Of a stretch of DNA of 32,217 nucleotides, positions 1-7,334 are shown in pieces. Every line of letters begins with the position of its first letter. Position 1 is the stretch's first letter. The stretch lies in contig NZ_MBKP01000059.1 of the NCBI RefSeq assembly GCF_002243045.1, forward strand, positions 1-32,217, written 5' to 3'. Below the pieces are notes generated by a model. The model made no database searches. It was not told the origin of the DNA and worked only from the letters and a program-made list of their open reading frames with translations. Origin of the DNA: Methanolobus psychrotolerans (lineage in GTDB: Archaea; Halobacteriota; Methanosarcinia; Methanosarcinales; Methanosarcinaceae). A program made the position numbers and the translations under genes.

Positions 1-546
1 AATGTTGCTCAACGCAAACCAACTGTGTTTGACAATAAACTCTACATTATCATTTATTGATTCTAATATGGCCGATCTTCGTGATTCAATATGTTTTATT
101 ATATAGTTAGATTTTAAAAAATTATCCACAAAACATAGCCTTAATTGTTGATTTTCTACAAAAAATACGAGATTATCCGTGTTAGGCAATTCTGCCAATG
201 ACAAAGCTACTTTGATATAACACGAAAATAAAAATGTTTTTGATATGAATTGGTTTTTCTCTGATAGGGAAGTCGACCACCATATGATTGAATTGTGCTC
301 TGCACTTAATTTGCCAATATAATTGATGTAAGATTCCTTCAAGTTATTGGCTGTCTCCTGAAGTTTTTCTGAAATCTCAATTTGCTTCCCCTGGAGACCA
401 ATCCACTTCTCTACAACAAGTGCATTTGTCACATCTTGACCAAAATATACCCATTCATAGCTGGTGTTTCCAATAACTTTGGAAATATTATGAATACAAC
501 GTTTAGTCGGAGGACACACAATTATATTAGTTTTAGATATAGACAT
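1..546 (-). CDS. Surface-carbohydrate biosynthesis protein, N-terminal part (runs off left edge)
   Basis: The reading frame stays open from an ATG at 546 to the window edge, giving 182 codons without a stop; the C-terminus is missing. It starts 11 bases after the stop of the cyclase gene, so it belongs to the same operon. Residues around 60-120 hold a probable coiled coil (KQIEISEKLQETANNLKES) followed by an IIWWSTSLSEKN motif and a run resembling 'FLFSCYIKVALSLAEL'. From memory this resembles the N-terminus of large 'surface carbohydrate biosynthesis' proteins found in Leptospira and archaeal polysaccharide loci, which are glycosyltransferase-like but uncharacterised. That match is recognition by eye, not a search. 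The Shine-Dalgarno site is weak, fitting translational coupling to the gene upstream. The catalytic domain, if any, lies outside the window. Confidence 0.7.
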   Translation of the reverse strand, partial: MSISKTNIIVCPPTKRCIHNISKVIGNTSYEWVYFGQDVTNALVVEKWIGLQGKQIEISEKLQETANNLKESYINYIGKLSAEHNSIIWWSTSLSEKNQFISKTFLFSCYIKVALSLAELPNTDNLVFFVENQQLRLCFVDNFLKSNYIIKHIESRRSAILESINDNVEFIVKHSWFALSNI

Positions 547-557
547 AGTATTCTTAC

Positions 558-1232
558 TTACTCTATCTCACCCAATATACTACAAGGTGCACTGTCAACA
601 TCTTCAACTTGCCAGGGAATCACGATCATATGTTTTATTTCATTGGATGACAAAGCATTAAGATTCATATCTTCTATCAAAAGCAATGGCTCTCCAAAGT
701 TTTCTCTAACCATAAATGCCATTTTATGTGCAGCTCTCCCAGCATCCCTGTTTTGAAAAGACGATATTGAAATAGCATCGATTCCAATACACCGTACATT
801 AGGATAGTTCGTTCGTATCCAAAGAATAGTATCTGGTGCAATACCCGGATTATGTGTTCGATACCTTTCCTCATTTCTGAACTGTCCGAATCCTGTCCGC
901 AGTAATAAACAATCACTATTCTGGAATGCATGTGATTTTTTCTGCAAATCTTCGGGCATAATTAGTGTTGCATCATTTTTTGGACAATCAACTAGTAGAG
1001 GGTTCTTAAACACAAGATATTCCAGAGAATACTCAAAGATGGACTTTCCATTATCAATAAAGTGTTTTGGTGCATCAATATGTGTTCCTGTATGATTATG
1101 AATAAAGAGAGTACATGTGTTACTGGAATCTCCATCTACTATTCGACTATGTGCAGAAATCTCTGGCGACGGTGTGTTACCGTACAATGGTGTATGTTTA
1201 TTTATTGTATAAGATAACAAAATATACTTCAT
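558..1232 (-). CDS. Cyclase family protein (kynurenine formamidase-like metal hydrolase)
   Basis: This is a 224-residue protein with the cyclase-family signature HxGTHxDxPxH at about residues 47-57 (H47, H51, D53, H57), the divalent-metal site of PF04199 enzymes such as bacterial kynurenine formamidase. The start chosen is the ATG at 1232, one base after the HAD stop codon; an in-frame extension to 1277 would lie inside the HAD gene and is not needed for the fold. Family members hydrolyse amides, lactones or cyclic imides. Here, next to a cytidylyltransferase and dehydrogenases, it more likely acts on a sugar lactone or amide than in tryptophan breakdown, since no kynureninase or dioxygenase is nearby. 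The substrate is unknown. Translation is probably coupled to the HAD gene. Confidence 0.85.
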   Translation of the reverse strand: MKYILLSYTINKHTPLYGNTPSPEISAHSRIVDGDSSNTCTLFIHNHTGTHIDAPKHFIDNGKSIFEYSLEYLVFKNPLLVDCPKNDATLIMPEDLQKKSHAFQNSDCLLLRTGFGQFRNEERYRTHNPGIAPDTILWIRTNYPNVRCIGIDAISISSFQNRDAGRAAHKMAFMVRENFGEPLLLIEDMNLNALSSNEIKHMIVIPWQVEDVDSAPCSILGEIE

Positions 1233-1233
1233 T

Positions 1234-1881
1234 TTAAAAACCTGCTTCCAGAACTTCATCGAGTTCTCTGAGATCATTTACGGAAACTACATCCATATCA
1301 GAGAAGGGATTATCAGGAGTTTGACCGTTCATACGGGCAATAAATGCGACATTTGCTTCCTTTGCACCATTATAATCCGTAATCGCATCTCCTATAAAAA
1401 CAGCATCTTCATTATCAGCCATCTCTTTATTAAGTATATACGCAATGATTTCAGATTTCGTGCGAGGCGTTCCATACACACCTTTAAAATACTTCCCAAG
1501 ATTGTATTTTTCTACAATATAAACTAATTCATCCTCAGGTGTTCCTGAAGCAATATATAGGTTTGAGTTATTGGAGTATTTATTTATAAAATCTAACGCG
1601 CCATTAACAAATGGACATTTTAACATTTCATCTACTACGGCCTCTGAAAAAATCATTGCAAGCTTTTCTGTTATTGCATCATTAACAGGTATACCTAAGA
1701 TATTAGTATTGATGTATACAAATTTTTTATAACGGGAAACTCCACCATTTTGCAGATGATATTGAGCAATTTTCTCCGCGTACTCTGGATAATCTTCATA
1801 TACCTTAAGAAATGCCTTAGTTTTAATATCAAGTGACTCAAGAATAACTCCGTCGAAATCCAGGATTATGATTTTGAACAC
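1234..1881 (-). CDS. HAD-superfamily phosphatase
   Basis: This is a 215-residue haloacid-dehalogenase-fold hydrolase. Motif I is LDFDGV (nucleophile D8, acid D10), motif II Ser is in YIASGT (S112), the motif III Lys is near K142, and motif IV is FIGDAITD (D165, D169). The helical cap between motifs I and II makes it a phosphoglycolate phosphatase-like subtype I enzyme. It starts with GTG at 1881, preceded by GGGGAT. In nonulosonate pathways a HAD phosphatase can remove the 9-phosphate after a NeuB-type condensation or dephosphorylate a sugar precursor, and its place in a cytidylyltransferase operon fits that. The substrate is inferred, not seen. A TATA-like box at 1923-1934 may give this gene and those after it their own transcript. 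Confidence 0.88.
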   Translation of the reverse strand: MFKIIILDFDGVILESLDIKTKAFLKVYEDYPEYAEKIAQYHLQNGGVSRYKKFVYINTNILGIPVNDAITEKLAMIFSEAVVDEMLKCPFVNGALDFINKYSNNSNLYIASGTPEDELVYIVEKYNLGKYFKGVYGTPRTKSEIIAYILNKEMADNEDAVFIGDAITDYNGAKEANVAFIARMNGQTPDNPFSDMDVVSVNDLRELDEVLEAGF

Positions 1882-1922
1882 TATGTATCCCCATTATAGT
1901 TCTATTTTAGTTACTCTATTAC

Positions 1923-1934
1923 ATAATTTATAGA
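1923..1934 (-). promoter_or_regulatory. Putative archaeal TATA box upstream of the HAD gene
   Basis: On the minus strand the sequence reads CTATAAATTATG, about 45 bases before the GTG start at 1881, in the 90-bp gap after the methyltransferase gene. The spacing allows a start site near 1900 and a short leader. It is judged by eye only, and the surroundings are AT-rich. Confidence 0.4.
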
Positions 1935-1971
1935 AAGGGCAATGAATATGTTGTTGTTTATATTGTCCAAT

Positions 1972-2688
1972 TCAAACATTTTTCTTCAAATAATATAATT
2001 GAAAGCTTTCAAAAATGCCAAATAATTCGTCTGGCGCACCATGCAACATGCTATGTAGTTTGAATGGTTTGCTTAAAATATCTAGCTTTAACGTGTTGCA
2101 TCTATTATAGTCGACAATGGTTATACCATAATAATCAAATATTTTTTTATAGTCATTCGGACTTAACTCAAAAACGTGCCCCCCATCCAGATTCAGTTTC
2201 ACAACAGCTTTCCGAACATAAGGAACCGACACAAATACACCTTTCTTGCAAATACCAAGCATCTGATTTAATACAAGTATTGGATTATGAAGGTGTTCCA
2301 GTGTTTCGAACATCATACCATAATCAAATGTTTCGTCAATGTCAATTCCATCATTAGCATTCATGATCATAAATCTGCCTTTAATATTGTTACTAAAGTC
2401 TACAAAGTTAACACTTAGACTTTGATCATTACCAAAGTGTTCGATATTAAAACCATTTACATCCCCTATCTCCAGTATTTTAGAATGTCCTGCAATGTGT
2501 TTTTCCAGAAAATCATAACGTTGATTATAAAAACTCATTTGCTGCTTTAATAAAATAGCATCATGGGGATCATTGACATCATAGTTATTATCAAAACCAA
2601 CTATAGACAGATCACGAGTACTATAGTGTGCCTTATTTTCTGCACGATGTAGTACAGAATCGACTATCTTCTGCTTTATGTTACGCAT
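1972..2688 (-). CDS. Class I SAM-dependent methyltransferase
   Basis: This 238-residue protein has the core of a class I methyltransferase: a degenerate motif I ILEIGDVNGF at residues 71-80, an acidic strand-2 end (NFVDFS), a motif II-like stretch MNANDGIDIDETFDYGMMFETLEHL, and a conserved HLHNP helix start as in Methyltransf_11/23 families. A YVRKAVVKLNLDGGH stretch follows, where related sugar methyltransferases carry substrate residues. It starts at the ATG at 2688 with GGGTGC upstream. It sits 48 bp after the epimerase gene in a sugar operon, so O- or N-methylation of the glycan is the most likely role, but the acceptor cannot be read from the sequence. The Gly-rich loop is poorer than usual (GDVNG rather than GxGxG). 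Confidence 0.82.
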   Translation of the reverse strand: MRNIKQKIVDSVLHRAENKAHYSTRDLSIVGFDNNYDVNDPHDAILLKQQMSFYNQRYDFLEKHIAGHSKILEIGDVNGFNIEHFGNDQSLSVNFVDFSNNIKGRFMIMNANDGIDIDETFDYGMMFETLEHLHNPILVLNQMLGICKKGVFVSVPYVRKAVVKLNLDGGHVFELSPNDYKKIFDYYGITIVDYNRCNTLKLDILSKPFKLHSMLHGAPDELFGIFESFQLYYLKKNV

Positions 2689-2736
2689 TTATTAAGCACC
2701 CACTTTGTTATTAACACCATAATAACTTCAAATATC

Positions 2737-3648
2737 TCATTGATCACCTTCAACCATTACTCCATTTAATTCCTCATAATGGTGCTCTTTTTTATAGATC
2801 TCCTTAAGGCACTGCAATAACCCCTGACCCATGTCAAGATAATGATGACTCACAAGTTTCTTCGCAATTCTTGGATTGAATGAATAGGGTGTAATCTCAT
2901 AATGTACATTTGATTCATTTGGCAGGAATTCAAGTTCAATACGATTTCCAAGCATTTCCCTGATCATGACCATCAAATTCCTTATTTTTAACTGTTGATA
3001 GCCTGTCAGAATAACATATTCATTCTCGTATTCTTTGGATAAAATATCAACACTGCACCGAGCAGCATCTTCAACATGAATATATTCCCTCAGCTCTTCA
3101 CCATCACCTTCACGAGTGATTTTCTCCTCTGTAATTGCTTGCTTTAGTATTCTAAATATCCAGTTACGCTCATCAGCTCTTGGACCATATAGAGAGCCGT
3201 AACGAAGAATTGTATATGACAAACCATAAGCTTCATGGAAGTTTTCAATTATCAACTCACATGCCTGTTTGCTGCTCCTGTAAAATGAACCTGAATCACT
3301 ATACACATAAACTGAACTAGCAAAAACGAATCTTTTTACACCATGACTCCTGCACGCATCAAGAATGATGGTATTTCCAAGTATATTTACCTCTACGGTT
3401 TGGATTGGTTTGTTCTTAGCCTCATCGATGTCGGCTATACCGGCAAAATTATAGACCACATCACATCCTTCGATTGCGTTGTAAACTGCATCTTTATCAA
3501 GAATGCTGCCAACAATCATCTTTTCGCCTTTCTGTAGATATACACTTGCACGTGAATCAAAAATTGTTACATCATATCCCCTGCTGACCAACACATCAGC
3601 CACATGGCTACCAAGGAATCCTGAACCACCAAAAACACACGCTTTCAT
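2737..3648 (-). CDS. NAD-dependent sugar epimerase/dehydratase (extended SDR)
   Basis: This is a 303-residue extended short-chain dehydrogenase. The Rossmann motif GGSGFLG is at residues 7-13, the catalytic SSVY at 111-114, and the YRSSK pair (Y123, K127) completes the triad. A C-terminal substrate domain contains RYGSLYGPRADERNWI, typical of nucleotide-sugar epimerases and reductases acting on UDP- or dTDP-sugars. The start overlaps the stop of the 2-hydroxyacid dehydrogenase gene by 4 bp (ATGA), indicating coupled translation. It probably changes a hydroxyl configuration or reduces a keto group on the sugar made by this operon. The exact substrate is not determinable here. Confidence 0.88.
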   Translation of the reverse strand: MKACVFGGSGFLGSHVADVLVSRGYDVTIFDSRASVYLQKGEKMIVGSILDKDAVYNAIEGCDVVYNFAGIADIDEAKNKPIQTVEVNILGNTIILDACRSHGVKRFVFASSVYVYSDSGSFYRSSKQACELIIENFHEAYGLSYTILRYGSLYGPRADERNWIFRILKQAITEEKITREGDGEELREYIHVEDAARCSVDILSKEYENEYVILTGYQQLKIRNLMVMIREMLGNRIELEFLPNESNVHYEITPYSFNPRIAKKLVSHHYLDMGQGLLQCLKEIYKKEHHYEELNGVMVEGDQ

Positions 3649-4577
3649 TTTGCTCCAACTCCAGCTAATACTTTGAGTAGATTATTAACAGTTTCTATTT
3701 CCATAATCATTCTTGTTTCTTCTGTATAGGTACCTATGTGCGGGGTCAGCAGAACGTTGTCAAGGTCTAATAAGCCTCCCTTGTAAGGCTCATTTTCAAA
3801 TGCATCAAGCGCAGCTCCAGCTATAAGACCTTTTTCAAGATAGTACTTTAAAGCATTCTCATCAACCAAACCACCACGGGCAGTATTTATTAAGAAAGAA
3901 TTACGTTTCATTAAAGCCAATTCTTTGGAACTTATTATGTTAAATGTTTCTTCCATCAGTGGCAAATGTATTGAGACAACATCACTCCGGGATAGTACAT
4001 CCTCAAGTGACACAAGTTTTATGTTATGTGATACTATGAAAGGATCATCGGGATATTTTTCAAAGGCAAGTATTTCCACATTAAAAGGTTCCACTAGTTT
4101 AGTCAACTCCTTTCCAATCCTGCCAAGACCGACAATTCCAAGTGTTTTTCCATATAAAGAATTACCCATATTTGGTTTCCAAACTCTCTCTTTCATTGCC
4201 TGACTTGATTCCGGAATACGACGCATTATATTTAGTATCAGTGATAAGGTCAATTCAGCAACTGCCTTTGCAGGTGCGTTTGGAGTATTGCAGACTTCAA
4301 CCCCCCTTCTATTTGCAGCATCCAGATCAATATTATCTAATCCTACACCATATCTGGAAATAACTTTAAGAGATGTTGCTTGTTTTAGTACACTCTCAGT
4401 AATTGGTTCAGTGCCAGCTATCAGGCCAACTGCATCATCAATTAATTCTATCAACTCATTTTCATTGAGCTTTTTGTCAAGAGGATTTACAACAACTTCA
4501 AACCCTGCATCCTTTAGTTTATCAATTGGGTCTGAGTTAATTTTTCCAAACGAACGACTCGAGATCAGCACTTTCAT
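3645..4577 (-). CDS. D-isomer-specific 2-hydroxyacid dehydrogenase
   Basis: This 310-residue NAD(H)-dependent enzyme resembles phosphoglycerate dehydrogenase without its regulatory ACT domain. The cofactor motif GLGRIG is at residues 150-155, and the catalytic residues are R234 (NTARGG), E263 (FENEP) and H280 (TPHIG). SRYGVGLDNID near 74-84 is also typical of the SerA-like group. It starts at the ATG at 4577 with GGGAGC upstream, and its end overlaps the next gene by 4 bp. Within a sugar operon it could oxidise or reduce a 2-hydroxy acid, for example a glycerate-like substituent or the alpha-keto acid end of a nonulosonate; serine synthesis is less likely because no serB or serC is adjacent. 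Substrate inferred only. Confidence 0.9.
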   Translation of the reverse strand: MKVLISSRSFGKINSDPIDKLKDAGFEVVVNPLDKKLNENELIELIDDAVGLIAGTEPITESVLKQATSLKVISRYGVGLDNIDLDAANRRGVEVCNTPNAPAKAVAELTLSLILNIMRRIPESSQAMKERVWKPNMGNSLYGKTLGIVGLGRIGKELTKLVEPFNVEILAFEKYPDDPFIVSHNIKLVSLEDVLSRSDVVSIHLPLMEETFNIISSKELALMKRNSFLINTARGGLVDENALKYYLEKGLIAGAALDAFENEPYKGGLLDLDNVLLTPHIGTYTEETRMIMEIETVNNLLKVLAGVGAK

Positions 4578-4605
4578 ATATATAGCTCCCTAAGTATATT
4601 TAATA

Positions 4606-5352
4606 TTAGTCCCCTCCAGCCACTGTGAAGACTTCTCCCGTAATATAATCACCTGCTTCCGATGCTAAGAATAAAACCATTTTTGCGATATCCTTTGGGA
4701 CACCTGCTCTTTTTAGTGGAGTCATTTTAATACGTTCATCAATATTTTTACGTCCGATCTTTTTGTGAAACAACGTATCTACAAACCCGGCTCGTACGGA
4801 ATTTACGAGTATGTTACGCTCTACACCTGCTCTTGCTAATCCGTTAGTAATTGCATCCAGTGCAGCTTTTGAAGCACCATAATGCATAGAGTTTTCAGAA
4901 CCACCATATTTCGCAGAGACAGAGCTGATATTGATTATCTTTCCTCCATTGTGCTCAGCCATATATGAAAATGCTTCCTTTGCAATGAAAAAAGGCGCTT
5001 TGGCATTTAATGTGAAGGTTTCATCCCATGATATTTCATCCAGGTCAATAAAATGTTTGAACCCATAAATGCCTCCGGCATTGTTAACAAGTACATCAAT
5101 GCCACCAAAAGTACAGATGAATGAATCTATAATGTTTTTGTATGAAGAACTATCTAACAAATCAGCCTGTATTATCTCAGCATTACCGCCATTAAGCTTT
5201 ATTTTTTGTAGCAGATCATTTGCTTCCTTTTCACTTTTATTGTAATGGATTCCAACATCTGCACCATATGATGCAAAAAGTTCTGCTATACATGCACCTA
5301 TTCCGGTACTTGCACCAGTAACCAAAACCTTTTTTCCTTTCACATCAAACAA
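4606..5352 (-). CDS. Short-chain dehydrogenase/reductase (FabG-like)
   Basis: This is a classical SDR of 248 residues with TGASTGIG at 12-19, NNAG at 90-93, and the catalytic S144, Y158 and K162 (YGASK), and a C-terminal TGEVFTVAGGD as in 3-oxoacyl-ACP reductase-like enzymes. I chose a TTG start at 5352, because GGAGTGATT lies just upstream at 5355-5363 and the protein then begins directly before the first beta strand. The ATG at 5397 would add 15 residues and overlap the cytidylyltransferase gene by 32 bp. SDRs of this kind sit next to cytidylyltransferases in several bacterial flagellin-glycosylation loci (for example ptmA/ptmB of Campylobacter), which suggests a role in sugar modification. 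Substrate unknown. Confidence 0.9.
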   Translation of the reverse strand: MFDVKGKKVLVTGASTGIGACIAELFASYGADVGIHYNKSEKEANDLLQKIKLNGGNAEIIQADLLDSSSYKNIIDSFICTFGGIDVLVNNAGGIYGFKHFIDLDEISWDETFTLNAKAPFFIAKEAFSYMAEHNGGKIINISSVSAKYGGSENSMHYGASKAALDAITNGLARAGVERNILVNSVRAGFVDTLFHKKIGRKNIDERIKMTPLKRAGVPKDIAKMVLFLASEAGDYITGEVFTVAGGD

Positions 5353-5354
5353 GA

Positions 5355-5363
5355 AATCACTCC
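5355..5363 (-). promoter_or_regulatory. Strong Shine-Dalgarno site fixing a TTG start
   Basis: The minus strand reads GGAGTGATT, nearly the full archaeal anti-SD match, a few bases before the TTG at 5352. It lies just after the stop of the cytidylyltransferase gene (5366-5368). It is the reason for the short SDR start. Confidence 0.75.
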
Positions 5364-5365
5364 AC

Positions 5366-6112
5366 TTAATAAGGTATACTGTTTTCAGAAAAAACATGTT
5401 TTTTAAGCCAATACTCTACTTGTGGAATTTGCCACTCATAATCAACATCGCAGCCACCCCACTGTTTAAGAGGGTAAATCGACTGCCCCATCCATTTTTG
5501 AGGTAATAACCCTTCTTTAATATTTTCAAGGCAACGTGGTCTTACTATTGACACGCTCATATCAGCAAACCACACATCTCCTTGTGAATCACGATCGCAA
5601 TTTAATGTTTTCGGATCACCGAACACCTCGAAAGGTACAAATGGGTGGAGCAAACCATCATCACCAATCTTTCTTGCACGAAGCGGACTCCACATATTAT
5701 ATCTTGAAACAGTAACTGCAGAATCAAATGTGGGATTTTCCCTTAGTACTTTAATTCCTTCATCGATGGTCTGGGGAAGTATGGTAGCTGCATTACAGTG
5801 TAAAAGTACCATTATTTCTACATCATCATCTTCTTGATCACGTATTACTTGATAGCCATGGACATATGCATCTTCACCGAGTGCTCTTGAGCTACATAAT
5901 TCGAGTGGTCTATCGATTATTTCAGCACCATGCTTCAACCCGATATCCTTGATCTTTTGTGAATCTGTTGAAATAAATACCTTATCAACATATCTTGACT
6001 TTGTTGCTGCCAGCAATGGATACTCCATTAACGGTCTTCCCAAAACAGGATATGTATTTTTTCCGGGAAAACCTACACTACCTTCACGACCAATCAATAA
6101 TGCTGCAATCAT
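5366..6112 (-). CDS. Acylneuraminate cytidylyltransferase family protein
   Basis: This 248-residue nucleotidyltransferase probably activates a sialic-acid-like sugar with CTP. The N-terminal loop LIGREGSVGFPGKN (about 6-19) is a divergent form of the ARxGSKGIPxKN loop of NeuA. FISTDSQKIKDIG, IIDRPLEL and an LLHCNAAT segment follow the cytidylyltransferase pattern. The start is the ATG at 6112, because GGAGTTGA at 6117-6124 precedes it; the in-frame upstream extension lies in the radical SAM gene. It differs clearly from the canonical NeuA at 22892-23638 and from the SpsF-type pair, so it probably handles another acidic sugar. It lies between a radical SAM gene and an SDR gene, with near-zero spacing. 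Confidence 0.85.
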   Translation of the reverse strand: MIAALLIGREGSVGFPGKNTYPVLGRPLMEYPLLAATKSRYVDKVFISTDSQKIKDIGLKHGAEIIDRPLELCSSRALGEDAYVHGYQVIRDQEDDDVEIMVLLHCNAATILPQTIDEGIKVLRENPTFDSAVTVSRYNMWSPLRARKIGDDGLLHPFVPFEVFGDPKTLNCDRDSQGDVWFADMSVSIVRPRCLENIKEGLLPQKWMGQSIYPLKQWGGCDVDYEWQIPQVEYWLKKHVFSENSIPY

Positions 6113-6116
6113 ATTT

Positions 6117-6124
6117 TCAACTCC
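6117..6124 (-). promoter_or_regulatory. Shine-Dalgarno site for the cytidylyltransferase gene
   Basis: GGAGTTGA on the minus strand overlaps the TGA stop (6117-6119) of the radical SAM gene and lies five bases before the ATG at 6112. It fixes that start and suggests re-initiation after the upstream gene. Confidence 0.7.
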
Positions 6125-7100
6125 TTTTGTATATCTCAGTCGTTCGGAAAGAACAACCATCGCATATTGCGACTTTGTGAGCCATTCCTTTTTTATGCAA
6201 GTTCCTTATTTGCTCCATTTCTGTACCATTCCAGGCTTCGCGTATCGAGTCGCTTTTCACGTTGCCTAAGTTAAAATCATTGGAATAATCAAACCCACAC
6301 ACGGATATTGTTCCATCCCATGTGACCATCATTCTCTGCCATATATACGGACATGCCCAATCAGAAACGAGACTTTTCTTTATATTCTTATAATCTTTAG
6401 AATCGATGAATGCTATCTCGTCAACAATTTCACTCCAATAACCTACATATTTGTTAATATCTTTAAGAATCTCTGGAACACCTACTGTTTGCATTCTTAT
6501 TTTAGGATTTCCTGATCCCATGCTGTTTCGCAATTCAACAAAATCCAATATGTTTTGCCGTACTTTTTCGAATTTGGCTCCTACTCGATACTTCTCATAT
6601 ATTGCAGGATCCGTTCCCTCAAATGAAATGGATATCCTGTCAAGACCTGCTTTTATTAGTCCATATCCCATTTCTTTAGTTAGAAGAACAGCATTTGTGT
6701 TCATGTACACATCGATAATCCCTTTCTTTTTAGCATATTCGACCATTTTAATGATATTTTTATTTAACAATGGTTCTCCACGTGCACCGGAGTTTAGTTT
6801 TATTGCATAAAGTCCGCATTCTACACCCTCATCTATGATTTTAGTGAAGGTCTCGATATCCATATATCCTGATCTTGTCCCTATATTATCGATTGTTGCT
6901 TCACAAAACTCACACCGGAGATTACATACACTAGACGCTTCGATATCAAGATGAAGAGGGAAGTCTCCATTCTCAAAGTTTTCAGGCCATTCCTTCCATT
7001 TTCTGCGGTATTCTAGAAATACAGGATCATTCTTGTCCAACACACTTTTTCCGCCAATTGTATGAAAATTTGCATTTACTTCAATTGAGATAATTGTCAC
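6117..7100 (-). CDS. Radical SAM/SPASM domain protein
   Basis: This is a radical S-adenosylmethionine enzyme of up to 327 residues. The [4Fe-4S]/SAM motif is CNLRCEFC (C59, C63, C66), and a C-terminal SPASM-like domain has cysteines at about C250, C268, C313 and C316 for an auxiliary cluster. SPASM enzymes include peptide modifiers, anaerobic sulfatase maturases and sugar dehydrogenases. Here it is the first gene of a cytidylyltransferase/SDR operon, so oxidation or epimerisation of a sugar is plausible (inference). The annotated GTG at 7100 lies inside the sequence AAGGTGAC, itself a good Shine-Dalgarno site, so the true start may be a little downstream, possibly a non-ATG codon or the GTG/TTG near residues 20-21. 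A promoter lies at 7141-7151. Confidence 0.85.
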   Translation of the reverse strand: MTIISIEVNANFHTIGGKSVLDKNDPVFLEYRRKWKEWPENFENGDFPLHLDIEASSVCNLRCEFCEATIDNIGTRSGYMDIETFTKIIDEGVECGLYAIKLNSGARGEPLLNKNIIKMVEYAKKKGIIDVYMNTNAVLLTKEMGYGLIKAGLDRISISFEGTDPAIYEKYRVGAKFEKVRQNILDFVELRNSMGSGNPKIRMQTVGVPEILKDINKYVGYWSEIVDEIAFIDSKDYKNIKKSLVSDWACPYIWQRMMVTWDGTISVCGFDYSNDFNLGNVKSDSIREAWNGTEMEQIRNLHKKGMAHKVAICDGCSFRTTEIYKRS

Positions 7101-7140
7101 CTTCTAACGAACTTAGATTATGTTCTAATTATACTCTTTA

Positions 7141-7151
7141 CCTTATATAAA
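7141..7151 (-). promoter_or_regulatory. Putative archaeal promoter for the 7100-1 operon
   Basis: The minus strand reads TTTATATAAGG, a clean TATA-like box about 40 bases before the GTG at 7100, so transcription would start near 7120. It lies in the 234-bp gap after the glycosyltransferase-like gene. That gap also carries T-rich minus-strand runs near 7195-7222 that could end the upstream transcript, so this is a likely operon boundary. Confidence 0.55.
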
Positions 7152-7334
7152 GTTACAAACTATTGATTTCTAATGAATGCTATTCTGATATAGTAAAAAC
7201 GGACGTTTGAGTAAAAATATTGTAGCTGTACGCTTTTGACTTTTGTGTTATTCAAAATATTATCATTTAAACATATAATTTGATTATACCCATAACCGGA
7301 AATTAATAGTTATATCCTACACAATGAAATTGAT

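Noticed and set aside
382-756. A 124-codon plus-strand frame near the left edge
   Set aside because: It is antisense to the cyclase gene and the partial surface-carbohydrate gene, both of which have recognisable motifs or a long stop-free frame.
677-931. An 84-codon minus-strand frame inside the cyclase gene
   Set aside because: It is in another frame of a gene with a clear metal-binding motif, and no start site was seen.
558-1232. Tryptophan degradation (kynurenine formamidase) role
   Set aside because: Only the shared metal motif supports it; no kynureninase or dioxygenase is nearby and the operon is a sugar operon.
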